Below, piece after piece: positions 7,939 to 16,178 of a DNA stretch of 64,000 nt (its first letter is position 1; each line of letters starts with the position of its first letter). The DNA is from Spartobacteria bacterium (GTDB lineage: Bacteria; Verrucomicrobiota; Verrucomicrobiia; Chthoniobacterales; UBA10450), in contig PMSN01000011.1 in the NCBI GenBank assembly GCA_003167555.1, forward strand, positions 372,001 through 436,000, written 5' to 3'. The position numbers were made by a program, and so were the translations under genes. Under the pieces are notes generated by a model, which ran no database searches, was not told the DNA's origin, and saw only the letters and a list, made by a program, of their open reading frames with translations.

Positions 7939-8388
7939 TTAATGTCGGTCAAACGCCGCGAATGATTCCGCCGCCCCTCCTGGATTAGCGACGTTCGCAG
8001 TGGCGGGCCAAGTGACTCTCAAATGGGCGAAAATCGGGGCAAATGACCCGGTGGGACTTGTGGGAAACGTGACGGTAAGTCGATAGCGCGAATTAGCGTC
8101 GACTACCGCAGAGGATCTTCCTTCTCCGTCGAAATACAAAGTCGTCGCTGTGCCAAATGTGATGCTGAATGCGGGGGATGTTGAATTTGTTTTGGGCGTG
8201 GCCCACAGATCCGCCGCCACGCTTGAAAGTATCGCCGCCGCCGCGTTTTGCGCGATCGCAGCACGGTTTGTTTGCACTCCAATTGGCAGCAACGCGAAAA
8301 CGGAAATCAGACAAAGAGATGCCACACCAAGGGCTACGGCAACTTCGACCAGCGAGAAACCAGTAAAGGAATGAGTTTGGCGACTCAT
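7939..8388 (-). CDS. Verru_Chthon cassette protein B-like pseudopilin
   Basis: A 149-residue prepilin-like protein: leader MSRQTHSFTG, then FSLVEVAVALGVASLCLISV with the conserved Glu five residues after the predicted cleavage, then LLPIGVQTNR, a pattern typical of the short GspI/PilV-like partner in this cassette. The soluble part ends in a strand-rich region (YRLTVTFPTSPTG). The start ATG overlaps the stop of the D-type gene by 4 bp. Confidence 0.75.
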   Translation of the reverse strand: MSRQTHSFTGFSLVEVAVALGVASLCLISVFALLPIGVQTNRAAIAQNAAAAILSSVAADLWATPKTNSTSPAFSITFGTATTLYFDGEGRSSAVVDANSRYRLTVTFPTSPTGSFAPIFAHLRVTWPATANVANPGGAAESFAAFDRH

Positions 8389-9206
8389 CGTCTGTAAATC
8401 TTTACATTGCTCCCGAAGCCAGTGATCTGGACCGCGACGATGTTGCCGGCAAAGGTGACTGCGGATGTCCCGGCGCCGCCGCTAGGAACGGGGGTAGCAT
8501 TGGCACGAGTTTGAAGTAAGCCAACTTCGACGATGCGCCGCACGTCAAAAGTGCTATTGATTCTACATTCGCCTCGCGGGCTAAACTGTAGCGCCTTCTT
8601 AAACGCATACTGTGTTGGAGGAGTGGGATTGCCAACCGGGTATTGAAATGGAAACTTCGAATTTGTTGTCGGCGCAGTTACCGTGGCGGCATTAATCTCT
8701 CCGAATCGTGAATCGTTAGTGCCGGTGAATGCATTTGAATCCGGAACAGGGCGTGTATCAAACGTATCTCCGGTTCCAGTGCCGCTCGCGAAAAGCGGGA
8801 GATGAACATTCTCAATTTTTACCAATTTGCCCACTTGCACGACCTTTGTGATATCGAAGAAATTTGTTCCGCTAACGGCAGAATCGGGCCTGAAACCTTG
8901 GGCTCCGTCTTTTGACGCTACGATCGACATAACAAGTCTACCGCTCCCTAGTGTGGCAGGACTTGTTGACGGGACCGAACCGTCCTCCTCGTAAAGTCCG
9001 ACCCAAGTATACGTGTTATTCGCTTTCGCGTAGGTTCGCGCCTGCTCAAGTACGCCTTTAACGGTATAGGCTGCGTTCGTGATATCACCGGCGCCCTTGA
9101 GACTATTAAAGGCCGGGACAACAATAACCATCAAGAGGACGATGATGCCGATCACGACGAGCATTTCGATCAGCGTAAAGGCGTGCTGCCCACGCTGCTC
9201 TGGCAA
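8385..9206 (-). CDS. Verru_Chthon cassette protein D-like pseudopilin, start uncertain
   Basis: A prepilin-like protein of about 273 residues with HAFTLIEMLVVIGIIVLLMV and a GspH/GspG-like helix (NAAYTVKGVLEQARTYAKAN). No ATG lies just before the leader; the TTG at 9206-9204 gives TTG-PEQRGQHAFTLIEM, a normal short leader, and is used here. The frame stays open to an ATG at 9518, but that 100-residue extension would be translated from purine-rich heptamer arrays (9269-9296 and 9381-9436) and is low-complexity. It also contains two more FTL-P pieces, as if leader-coding DNA had been duplicated. First gene of the cassette D-B-C-A. Confidence 0.65.
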   Translation of the reverse strand: MPEQRGQHAFTLIEMLVVIGIIVLLMVIVVPAFNSLKGAGDITNAAYTVKGVLEQARTYAKANNTYTWVGLYEEDGSVPSTSPATLGSGRLVMSIVASKDGAQGFRPDSAVSGTNFFDITKVVQVGKLVKIENVHLPLFASGTGTGDTFDTRPVPDSNAFTGTNDSRFGEINAATVTAPTTNSKFPFQYPVGNPTPPTQYAFKKALQFSPRGECRINSTFDVRRIVEVGLLQTRANATPVPSGGAGTSAVTFAGNIVAVQITGFGSNVKIYRR

Positions 9207-9268
9207 TGTAAACGCGAGGCGCGCACGTGGCTGAGGGAGGGTGAAGCTGGCGCGCGCGTTCGCGCGCG

Positions 9269-9296
9269 AAGGAGAAAGGAGAAAGGAGAATGGAGC
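9269..9296. repeat. 7-bp tandem array, AAGGAGA units
   Basis: Three perfect AAGGAGA units at 9269-9289 and a fourth degenerate unit to 9296. Located upstream of the D-type pseudopilin start on the minus strand, where it reads as a pyrimidine tract. Confidence 0.8.
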
Positions 9297-9380
9297 CGCG
9301 GGATACGAGCGACATGGACGGTTAAGCCGGCGAGGTAGCCGGTGAGCTTTTGGGAGAAAGCGAATCAAAGGAGAAAACCG

Positions 9381-9436
9381 AGAATCTAGAAACCGAAAGA
9401 CAGAGGTCTGAGGACTGAGGTCGGAGGTCAGAAAGG
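9381..9436. repeat. 7-bp tandem array, AGGTC-type units, eight copies
   Basis: Eight successive heptamers following the pattern N-G-A-N-N-N-C, with units such as AGAGGTC, TGAGGTC and GGAGGTC. Phase is kept across all 56 bp, although only four units are close to identical. The same unit type occurs at 14531-14565 and inverted at 4184-4204. Confidence 0.75.
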
Positions 9437-9548
9437 CGACGGGGGGCTGAGGGCAAGGCCAAACGGGAAGCAAAGCCGGAGAGCGACGTTGAGGATCGAT
9501 TGAAGGCCCGGAATTCACGAGAGCTGACAGCGGATGGCTGTCGCCAAA

Positions 9549-9590
9549 TTAGAAAGTAGAAATTAGAAATTAGAAAGTAGAAAGTAGAAA
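9549..9590. repeat. 7-bp tandem array, (T/G)TAGAAA x6
   Basis: Six perfect-phase units alternating only between TTAGAAA and GTAGAAA, followed by ACGGGGGAAG. A shorter relative with the same downstream motif (AAACGGGG) is at 14505-14530. Confidence 0.9.
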
Positions 9591-9610
9591 ACGGGGGAAG
9601 CGCGAAGCCG

Positions 9611-9691
9611 GATCCGGGGCATCCGCGCCATCCGCGGTTAATTCGGGGGATTCAGAGGGATTCGGCGGTCACAGACCGCCGCTACAGGGGG
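9611..9691. repeat. composite repeat: nonamer triplet plus GGCGGT hairpin, copy A
   Basis: An ATCCGCG nonamer triplet (9612-9638) leads into TTAAT, GGGATT and a hairpin GGCGGTC/GACCGCC (9664-9680) ending GCTACAGGGG. The same module order and spacing recur at 15094-15176. Both copies lie 75-90 bp upstream of a plus-strand gene. Together with the (T/G)TAGAAA array this fills most of the 9519-9764 gap; nothing gene-like is seen there. Confidence 0.75.
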
Positions 9692-9764
9692 AATTGGCTT
9701 GACCGGTGTCGCCGTTCGGAGCGAAGAAGCAACGTGTAAGTTGGCTCGCTCGCTGCCGGCTTAA

Positions 9765-12700
9765 ATGAAAGCGCCACTCTATCTTTCCACGGCTGCGGTC
9801 CTGGCAGTGCTTTTCGTTGGAGCCGCTCGGGCCGATCAAACGGTCAAGCTGACGGTTCGCGTGAAGGACGCTGATGGGAGAGATGTCCCCGCCGCCCACG
9901 TCATTGTCTATCAGGAACACATCAGGGCCTCCGACCTGGTGGTGCGCCCGGCGGATTATCAGGGCGACACCGATCAGCAGGGGATCGCGCGATTTGAGAT
10001 GAAGGTAGGGACGGGTGAAAAATTAAAGCTCTCGCTCGAAATCGCGAAAGAAAATTTCCAGACCGTGAAAGAGGACGTCGACTGGGGAACTGCGTTTCCG
10101 GCGCAGGTGCTGAAGCAAATCACGCTCGAGAGTAAAAAGCCGGCCGAAGAATTAACTGCCGGACAGACTACGACGTTCACCATAAAGGTGATCCGTAAGG
10201 ACAACCAGGAACCAATCGAAGGGGCAAAGGTCGAAGTGATATGGATCGGTGGGTTCACCCCAAAACACTTCCCTTCACAAACCGACGGAAACGGCAAGGT
10301 GGTCATCGTCACTCCAATCAACAATGACTTCGAGGTAACGGCGTCCAAGGAAAACTTTGGGCAGATAAGAAAGGTAATCAAAACCGGCGACAATTATCAA
10401 AAAGAATTCCCTTTGACCCTGGTTTTGGAAAAAACAGCCGGTGCGGCGATCACGATTACGGTGAAGGATCGGGATACTAACAACCCGGTCGGAGCCGCCA
10501 GTATTGTTCTGGATGGACCCGGCTATTACACAGCGACTACGGATGGCGCTGGTAACGCGACCCTCTACGTGCCGGAGACGGGCACCTTCACGGTCAGAAT
10601 CACGCAGGGATACTATGAACCGTTGCCGGGCGGAGAGCTGAGATTATTAGCTGGAGAAGAAAAGAAGGTAGTCTCTTTCGCTTTGGTAGCTAAGGCCAAG
10701 AAGGATGAAGGCAACGACGTGGTGGAGGTGACGGTCCTGGCGAAAGATTCCACGGACGAGAACAGCACGCCGTCGTCGCTGCCCGGCGCTTCCGTCAAGA
10801 TCGAGGGGACGACGGCAATCACTGACAGTGGCGGGCAAGCGTCGCTCAAGGGCAGTTATGATGTTAAAGAAGAAGTGAGTGTTTCGGCGACTGGCTACAA
10901 ATCGCAGACCAAGACAGTGGGGATCAGCAAACTGGCGCGTTATTCGAGCGGGACGGGCGCCGTTACTTTCACGCTGGTCCCGGATTTGTCGGAGAACAGC
11001 CCGATCCGATTGATCGTGGTGGTGACTGACCCGCTCGGGAGGCCTGTCGCCGGGATTAACGTAGATTTTCTTTCCAATGGTAATCTGCTGTGGACCTTCG
11101 GGACCAATGCCGCGGGCGAGAGCGACTTCACTAACAAGGACAGCCCCGATACGGGCATCTCCATTCTGCGTCAGGGTATCACGGTTAAAGTTAAACATTC
11201 GGGATTCAAGGAGTACGAAAGCGTTGTTCCGGCCGACTTGCTGAAACCCGCCAATGAAGCGCGTCGATACTCGGTGCAATTAGAGAAAGATTGGAGTGAC
11301 CTGACGCAGGCAATTGCCGCCTTCGAAGCCAAGGTGGCGGCCTGGAATAACGCTGTCCGCGCGGTGAGTGCAAAACTCGGGTCGGTGGACAAGGCCGCGG
11401 CTAAGATGCCGGTGGCTCAAGGCCGGGTGGAAGCGCTGCTGGAGGAGCTGAAAACAGCCCAAAAGGAGTTCAAGGCGAAGGCATCGGGGGCGAGCTGTGA
11501 GGATGCGACAAAACTGAAGGAGAGTATTCATTCGCTTCAAACGGAAGCGAGCCAGGAAGAAGAGAAGATCAATAAAGCGCTGGAAGAAGCCAATGCTTTA
11601 GCGGCGACGTGCACGACGAAAGCGGAGGGCGACACCATTGCAGCCAAGTACAGAAGCGCTCTTCAGTCGGTCGGCAAGATGGGCGCGGCGGGAGAAAAAG
11701 CGGCAGCGGCGAACCGTAACCTGGCGCGGCTGGCGGAAGCGATGAAGGATGGGAGCACGCTTCTGCGGCAACTGGACCAAACTGTCGAGAAAATCGAAAA
11801 TGAAGTGAGTACGGCGAAAAAAGATACCGCCGCGGCACAATCAAGCTTCAATGACGCCTTTCTTCTGAGCAAAGGAGTCACCGGGCGCCGCGCCGCGTTA
11901 GCCGTGGAGCTCGAGAAACTGCGCACGGATTACGAGGTGACTAAATATTCCGCGCTCATTCCGGCAGATCTGACAAAGCGACTTGATAACCTTAGCCAAT
12001 TATTAGGCAGTCATAACAATGATCCTGGTTTCGGCAAGGTCCCGGACTCGGGAAAGCTTGATAGCATCGTGGACACGCTCACTCGCATCGAAGACTACAA
12101 GGTGGAGGCAGACGGGATCGTGGCCGGCTTCAAGGCAGCAACGTGCAACGTTCAACCAATGGATGATGAGGTGGAGGAAATCCGCACCCGGGTTACCAAT
12201 GCAAGTTTCGACCTGGGTCTCGCGGCCGACCTGCCTGCTAAAGCGCAGACCTGCGACGATGTTCTTGTGCCGGACGTATCGCGTTTCAGCGATCCCGCAG
12301 CTATGAAAGCGGCGGCGGGGCCCAACATGGTGGGGGTGCTGGTCGCAATAAACCAAGCTCCTCCTGCTGGAACCACGAAACTGTTTTCGCATCAGGACCC
12401 GCGGGCAAACACCAAAACGAAGCGTGGCAGGCTGCTGAGGATTTATCTTTATCAGGCATTGGCAGAACCTACTCCCGTCTTACCGAGCCCCAGCGCGTCG
12501 CCGCCAGAGGAGTTGGTGGTGGTTCCAAGTGTGGCCGGAGCGGAGAGCATCGAATACATGCGCATCATTCTGGATCAGGCCGGATTCAAGAGCGCCTTCC
12601 GATCGGTGACTCCAAAGAAGAAGGAGGATGAACTCAAATTTGCGGGCCAGGATCCGCCGGCTGGCGAAAAACGAAAGAGCGGTTCTCTCGTGGTTGTTTA

Positions 12701-13574
12701 TATCAACCAGAAATTTGAGCCTCCCGCAGCGACTCCCACACCGGTGGAATCGCCCGCCGCTTCGCCGTCGCCCTCGGTTTCAGTTTCGCCCTCGCCCTCG
12801 CCGTCCCCTTCTTCCGCAGCGGCGACCGGCGCGATGCCGAACCTTATCGGCCTGACGTTAGAGCAGGCCATGACCAAACTGCGCAGTAACATGATAATCG
12901 GAGGAGACGAAATCGGAGACAAACCACCCACGCCGGAAAAGGCCCTGACGATTTTCTTCCAGACTCCGGCCGCGGGAACGAAGGTTGCCAGCGACAAGAA
13001 GGTGGTGGTGACGGTGAAACGGTATGGCTCGGCGAAGACGGAGAAGAATCCGCCGAAGTCAACCGGGCCAGCGGCGGCGAACCCGCTCGGGCTTACGTTG
13101 TCAGGAAAATATACCCGTTGGACAGGCAGGGTGACCCGGACTGCCGCGGGCGGTGGTGGAGCAGGTGGAGAATGGGATTTCGTCATCCGCCGCCGCTCGA
13201 ACGGGCGCTACGACTACTGGTTTAATCAGCAGGCCCTGTTCGATGTGAAAATTGAAAACGGGAAACTCTCGGGAGACCCGCTGCAGGAGACATCGGTGAT
13301 TAATCAGCCCGAGATAAAACGAGAGTACGATACGGTCGTTATCGAAAACCGCGGTGGTAAACTGATGGGATCTTTAATTCGCCATACCTTGCCTACCCAT
13401 GGCGGCGAAACCCAGGTAGCTACGGCCGAAGTCGCGTTCCAAGTAGACAAAAGCGAAAACGCCGCAAATGAAGCGAAGTTCCTCGACATGGTGCAGCCTG
13501 AAGACCAGTTCGACGAGATGATGAAGAAGGTAAGGGAAGAGTACACTCGAAAGAATATCCCGGGCGGGAAGTAG
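9765..13574 (+). CDS. giant secreted protein: five CarboxypepD/Ig-like domains, coiled coil, PASTA-like repeats
   Basis: A 1269-residue exported protein (signal peptide MKAPLYLSTAAVLAVLFVGA, cleavage near ARA). Residues ~25-510 hold five ~95-residue strand-rich modules with the 'D-x-G-x-P-V-x-G-A-x-V ... T-D-x-x-G' signature of carboxypeptidase-regulatory-like/Ig-like folds. Residues ~510-800 are Ala/Lys/Glu-rich coiled coil. Three PASTA-like modules follow at ~830-905, ~915-985 and ~1024-1086 (MPNLIGLTLEQAMTKL), the last two joined by a Ser-Pro linker. A C-terminal ~160-residue domain (KYTRWTGRVTRT) is unrecognised. PASTA modules bind peptidoglycan or muropeptides in other proteins, so a wall-anchored scaffold is a reasonable inference. 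It is followed after 11 bp by a TPR gene. Confidence 0.7.
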   Translation: MKAPLYLSTAAVLAVLFVGAARADQTVKLTVRVKDADGRDVPAAHVIVYQEHIRASDLVVRPADYQGDTDQQGIARFEMKVGTGEKLKLSLEIAKENFQTVKEDVDWGTAFPAQVLKQITLESKKPAEELTAGQTTTFTIKVIRKDNQEPIEGAKVEVIWIGGFTPKHFPSQTDGNGKVVIVTPINNDFEVTASKENFGQIRKVIKTGDNYQKEFPLTLVLEKTAGAAITITVKDRDTNNPVGAASIVLDGPGYYTATTDGAGNATLYVPETGTFTVRITQGYYEPLPGGELRLLAGEEKKVVSFALVAKAKKDEGNDVVEVTVLAKDSTDENSTPSSLPGASVKIEGTTAITDSGGQASLKGSYDVKEEVSVSATGYKSQTKTVGISKLARYSSGTGAVTFTLVPDLSENSPIRLIVVVTDPLGRPVAGINVDFLSNGNLLWTFGTNAAGESDFTNKDSPDTGISILRQGITVKVKHSGFKEYESVVPADLLKPANEARRYSVQLEKDWSDLTQAIAAFEAKVAAWNNAVRAVSAKLGSVDKAAAKMPVAQGRVEALLEELKTAQKEFKAKASGASCEDATKLKESIHSLQTEASQEEEKINKALEEANALAATCTTKAEGDTIAAKYRSALQSVGKMGAAGEKAAAANRNLARLAEAMKDGSTLLRQLDQTVEKIENEVSTAKKDTAAAQSSFNDAFLLSKGVTGRRAALAVELEKLRTDYEVTKYSALIPADLTKRLDNLSQLLGSHNNDPGFGKVPDSGKLDSIVDTLTRIEDYKVEADGIVAGFKAATCNVQPMDDEVEEIRTRVTNASFDLGLAADLPAKAQTCDDVLVPDVSRFSDPAAMKAAAGPNMVGVLVAINQAPPAGTTKLFSHQDPRANTKTKRGRLLRIYLYQALAEPTPVLPSPSASPPEELVVVPSVAGAESIEYMRIILDQAGFKSAFRSVTPKKKEDELKFAGQDPPAGEKRKSGSLVVVYINQKFEPPAATPTPVESPAASPSPSVSVSPSPSPSPSSAAATGAMPNLIGLTLEQAMTKLRSNMIIGGDEIGDKPPTPEKALTIFFQTPAAGTKVASDKKVVVTVKRYGSAKTEKNPPKSTGPAAANPLGLTLSGKYTRWTGRVTRTAAGGGGAGGEWDFVIRRRSNGRYDYWFNQQALFDVKIENGKLSGDPLQETSVINQPEIKREYDTVVIENRGGKLMGSLIRHTLPTHGGETQVATAEVAFQVDKSENAANEAKFLDMVQPEDQFDEMMKKVREEYTRKNIPGGK

Positions 13575-13585
13575 CGGATACACTT

Positions 13586-14431
13586 ATGAAGATTCTCACA
13601 GGAATTTACTGCCTTGCCTGCGCAATCGGTTTTTCGAGTAGCGTCTCGGCCCTCGATGTCACCGGAACGGTCCGCGAGGCGAGCGGCAAGACTGCTACAG
13701 TCGTTATCGACGGCCACGTTGTTCCGAGCGTCGGCGACAAGGTCGACATTTTTTTTAAGATCTCAGGTGTCGAGGTCTCGGTCGGGAATGGCAAAGTGAC
13801 CGGGGTAAGTGCGACGAACGTTCAAATAAAGATGGACCAAGTGACGGGCACGGTCGCGAAGGACCAAAAAGCGCGGTTTCATATGAGCGCGGTAAGCGCG
13901 AAATCGCCCACACCTTCCCCCACTGCGCCCAGACCCAGTGCATCGAAGCCGCCCGATCAAAAGAAGACGGCTCTGCCTGTCCCACTCACGACCGCCAAGG
14001 AAATCGAGACCGCGATCGTCGCAAACACCAAGGCCATCGCGGCCGATCCCAAAAATGCAAGCGCCTACCTCGGCCGCGCGCTCGCTTATTTCGCAAAACG
14101 CAACTACGACGCCGTAATTGCCGATTGCTCGATGGCGATTCCGCTGGTGCCCAAAAACATGGAAGAGTTTTTCTGTCTCCGCGGCACCGCCTATGCCGCC
14201 AAGAAGGATTTCGTCCGTGCGCTCGCCGACCATAGCAGGGCGATTCAACTCAAACCCGATTTTGCCGTGGCTTACAAACGCCGCGGCATCGACAAAGAAC
14301 ACCTTAATGATTCCGCTGGCGCCATCGCGGACTGGCAAAAGGCGATTGCGCTCTCACCCGCGTATCAAGGCGAGCTGGGACCAAATATCGAGCGTCTTAA
14401 ATCGACTCCAACCCCCAAGCCTTCTCCTTAG
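13586..14431 (+). CDS. exported TPR protein
   Basis: A 281-residue protein with a signal peptide (MKILTGIYCLACAIGFSSSV, cleavage near VSA). Residues ~24-110 form a strand-rich domain with repeated Val-Gly-Asp turns (VPSVGDKVDIFFKI). A Pro/Ser/Thr linker follows (~113-140), then three tetratricopeptide repeats (~150-265), e.g. NASAYLGRALAYFAKRNYDA and FAVAYKRRGIDKEHLND, each ending in the TPR Pro region. TPRs mediate protein contacts. Spacing of 11 bp from the giant protein suggests an operon and a partner role outside the cytoplasm. Confidence 0.75.
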   Translation: MKILTGIYCLACAIGFSSSVSALDVTGTVREASGKTATVVIDGHVVPSVGDKVDIFFKISGVEVSVGNGKVTGVSATNVQIKMDQVTGTVAKDQKARFHMSAVSAKSPTPSPTAPRPSASKPPDQKKTALPVPLTTAKEIETAIVANTKAIAADPKNASAYLGRALAYFAKRNYDAVIADCSMAIPLVPKNMEEFFCLRGTAYAAKKDFVRALADHSRAIQLKPDFAVAYKRRGIDKEHLNDSAGAIADWQKAIALSPAYQGELGPNIERLKSTPTPKPSP

Positions 14432-14504
14432 CGCGACCTCTGAACTTTTAACCGCGTCGCTCTGCGGCGTGTCCGACACGACTTCTCGAACCGATGAAAT
14501 TAAA

Positions 14505-14565
14505 AAGTAGGAAGTAGAAAACGGGGAAAGAGGAGGGAGGTCTGAGGGCAGAAGTCAGAGGACGA
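14505..14565. repeat. 7-bp tandem arrays, AAGTAGA and AGGTCTG types
   Basis: Two units at 14505-14518 (AAGTAGG, AAGTAGA), then AAACGGGG as at 9584-9597, then five units at 14531-14565 of AGGTCTG/AAGTCAG type. It lies between the TPR gene and the 3' end of the convergent toxin gene. Confidence 0.7.
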
Positions 14566-14571
14566 GATGGT

Positions 14572-14829
14572 TCAACTGCGATAGATATCGCGCCGGTGTC
14601 CAACGCCGAGAAGGTGAATCGTGTTCTGGTCAACATCGACGGTGTAAATGATGCGGTAATCGCCCACGCGGAGCCGGCATCGATCGGACCCTTTTAAGCG
14701 GTGATGAGGGAAAGTGTCCAGACGAGTGCCCATCTCGTCGATCCGGTCCTCAATTCGTGCGCGGAGATTAGGCGGAAGCTTGAAAAACGCAGCGTCGAAG
14801 CCGGTGTAGAAAATCTGGAGGGCGCTCAC
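14572..14829 (-). CDS. RelE/ParE-family toxin
   Basis: An 85-residue protein with the RelE superfamily core: helix pair (LPPNLRARIEDRIDEMGTRL), then HRLKGSDRCRLRVGDYRIIY and a last strand IHLLGVGHRRDIY. The 'R-V-G-D-Y-R-I-I-Y' signature and the terminal HR..IY match mRNA-interferase RelE toxins. The companion antitoxin gene ends 6 bp upstream, the usual antitoxin-first order. Activity is inferred from the family; ParE-type gyrase poisons share the fold but not this terminal motif. Confidence 0.85.
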   Translation of the reverse strand: MSALQIFYTGFDAAFFKLPPNLRARIEDRIDEMGTRLDTFPHHRLKGSDRCRLRVGDYRIIYTVDVDQNTIHLLGVGHRRDIYRS

Positions 14830-14835
14830 CAGCCG

Positions 14836-15024
14836 CTAAACCTGTCGTGTTCGAGGACGGATACCCTTCGATTTTTCTTGCTCGGACTGTTCGAGGGTGG
14901 ACTGGAATTCGGGGGTGAACTCGAGGTCGTCTTCCAGAAGGTCATCGAGTAAAATGCGGAGCCGGGCGAGTTCAGCCTGAGAAAGTTGGTGCAACTCGGC
15001 TTCGATTTGTTCGACCTTGCTCAC
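14836..15024 (-). CDS. antitoxin partner of RelE-type toxin
   Basis: A 62-residue, acidic, helical protein: MSKVEQIEAELHQLSQAELA, then LRILLDDLLEDDLEFTPEF and a basic tail. The N-terminal 'IEAELxxLSxxELARLRxxL' helix resembles small antitoxins paired with RelE proteins. Partial disorder in the C-terminal half would suit wrapping of the toxin. Autoregulation is expected for such pairs, but no operator was picked out. Confidence 0.75.
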   Translation of the reverse strand: MSKVEQIEAELHQLSQAELARLRILLDDLLEDDLEFTPEFQSTLEQSEQEKSKGIRPRTRQV

Positions 15025-15093
15025 GTCTCAAATTGTCGCCTCCCGGCGGTCAGTTTCAAGCCCGATTGCAAGCGGGGGGTGGAATGGGGCGAA

Positions 15094-15176
15094 GATCCGT
15101 GGCATCTGCGGTATCCACGGTTAATCGTCGGAATGCAGGGGATTCGGCGGTCGGAGACGGCCGCTCCAAAGGGGGG
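15094..15176. repeat. composite repeat: nonamer triplet plus GGCGGT hairpin, copy B
   Basis: Nonamer triplet at 15095-15121, then GGGATTCGGCGGT and an imperfect hairpin, ending GCTCCAAAGG. It aligns end to end with 9611-9691. The rest of the 15025-15266 gap shows no gene; the 90 bp before the GTG at 15267 could hold a promoter but none stands out. Confidence 0.7.
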
Positions 15177-15266
15177 AACGTCGGGAGTGAGAAATTTGCA
15201 AATTTGGGAAAATTAGCGGGCCGGCCTCTCGGCTAAGGGCATGCTTCTAGCTTTTACTGGGGCGTT

Positions 15267-16178
15267 GTGCTGGAACACACGTTATCCGAGGAGGAGCATA
15301 GTCAGATCGTTCAGACGATCGAGATGTTTGAAGTCATAGTTCAAACACAGCCTGACGATTATCAGTCGCTCGAAATCCTCAAGGAAGCTTACCAAAAGGT
15401 TGGCCGCGCAGATGATGCGCTCAGGACTTCGCGCCGTCTGGCCGAAGCGTATTTTAACGTCGGCTCCTACACGCTCGCGATGCAGGAGTGCGAGGTCATT
15501 TTGCAGAAGGAACCCAACGCGCCGGAGATCCTCGCGATGCTGGGCGATATCGAGACGCGCCTCCAGGCCGCCGGCCAGGCGATCGTGTCGGGTGGCGCGA
15601 AGCACGGTCTTACCGCTGCGGGAGGCGTGAATGGGTTGACCCATGTTCCCGGGCAGGAGGGCGCGCTGGTCGATCTGCAACAGGGCCGGCATGCGCGGCA
15701 ATTGCAGGATCGTGGCGACGAGCATCTCGCGAAATTTTTGGTGATGCAGCAGCTCTTCAGCGAAGACGAGGTGGCCAAGGCGGTCGAGACGGTCGGTCAT
15801 TTGAACAAGGACTTGAGCGGCCAGGCGTTGGGGTCGTCGCTCCTCGATAAAATTTGCCGGCAGGATACGGACAAGCTGGACGCGGCGCTCTCGGGTCTGA
15901 TCGATCGGACGAAATACGCTTACGTGCCACTGGAATATTACGACGTGGACCGCCAGATCGCGCGGATGTTGCCGGACAATCTGACGCTGGGCCGTTTGTT
16001 CGTGCCGTTTGATTTGATCAGCCGCACGATCATGATCGCGTGCTGCAATCCGTTCGATGCGGCCGGCCGCGACGCGGTGCAGCAATCTCTCGATTACACG
16101 GTGACGTGGTACCTGGCCCGGCCAGGCGCGATCGTAAAAGCTTTGCAGGACATTTACCGGCTCGAAAGCAGGGCATGA
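15267..16178 (+). CDS. TPR protein with GspE/MshE N-terminal domain
   Basis: A 303-residue cytoplasmic protein with GTG start. Residues ~10-105 are TPR-like helices (DYQSLEILKEAYQKVGRADD, FNVGSYTLAMQECEVILQKE). Residues ~150-300 match the MshEN/T2SSE_N domain: LAKFLVMQQLFSEDEVAKAV, then a second half 'ARMLPDNLTLGRLFVPFDLI ... DPFDAAGRDAVQ'-like. MshEN domains bind cyclic di-GMP in MshE and PilB, but the contact residues were not checked. The stop overlaps the start of the ATPase gene, so it may act as a regulatory subunit of that motor. Confidence 0.75.
   Translation: MLEHTLSEEEHSQIVQTIEMFEVIVQTQPDDYQSLEILKEAYQKVGRADDALRTSRRLAEAYFNVGSYTLAMQECEVILQKEPNAPEILAMLGDIETRLQAAGQAIVSGGAKHGLTAAGGVNGLTHVPGQEGALVDLQQGRHARQLQDRGDEHLAKFLVMQQLFSEDEVAKAVETVGHLNKDLSGQALGSSLLDKICRQDTDKLDAALSGLIDRTKYAYVPLEYYDVDRQIARMLPDNLTLGRLFVPFDLISRTIMIACCNPFDAAGRDAVQQSLDYTVTWYLARPGAIVKALQDIYRLESRA

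Noticed and set aside
14572-15024. Toxin-antitoxin pair as evidence of a genomic island
   Set aside because: No integrase, attachment site, tRNA or obvious composition change accompanies it.
15025-15266. Possible RNA gene or riboswitch upstream of the TPR/MshEN operon
   Set aside because: The stretch is explained largely by the composite repeat. No tRNA cloverleaf or known riboswitch core was recognised.
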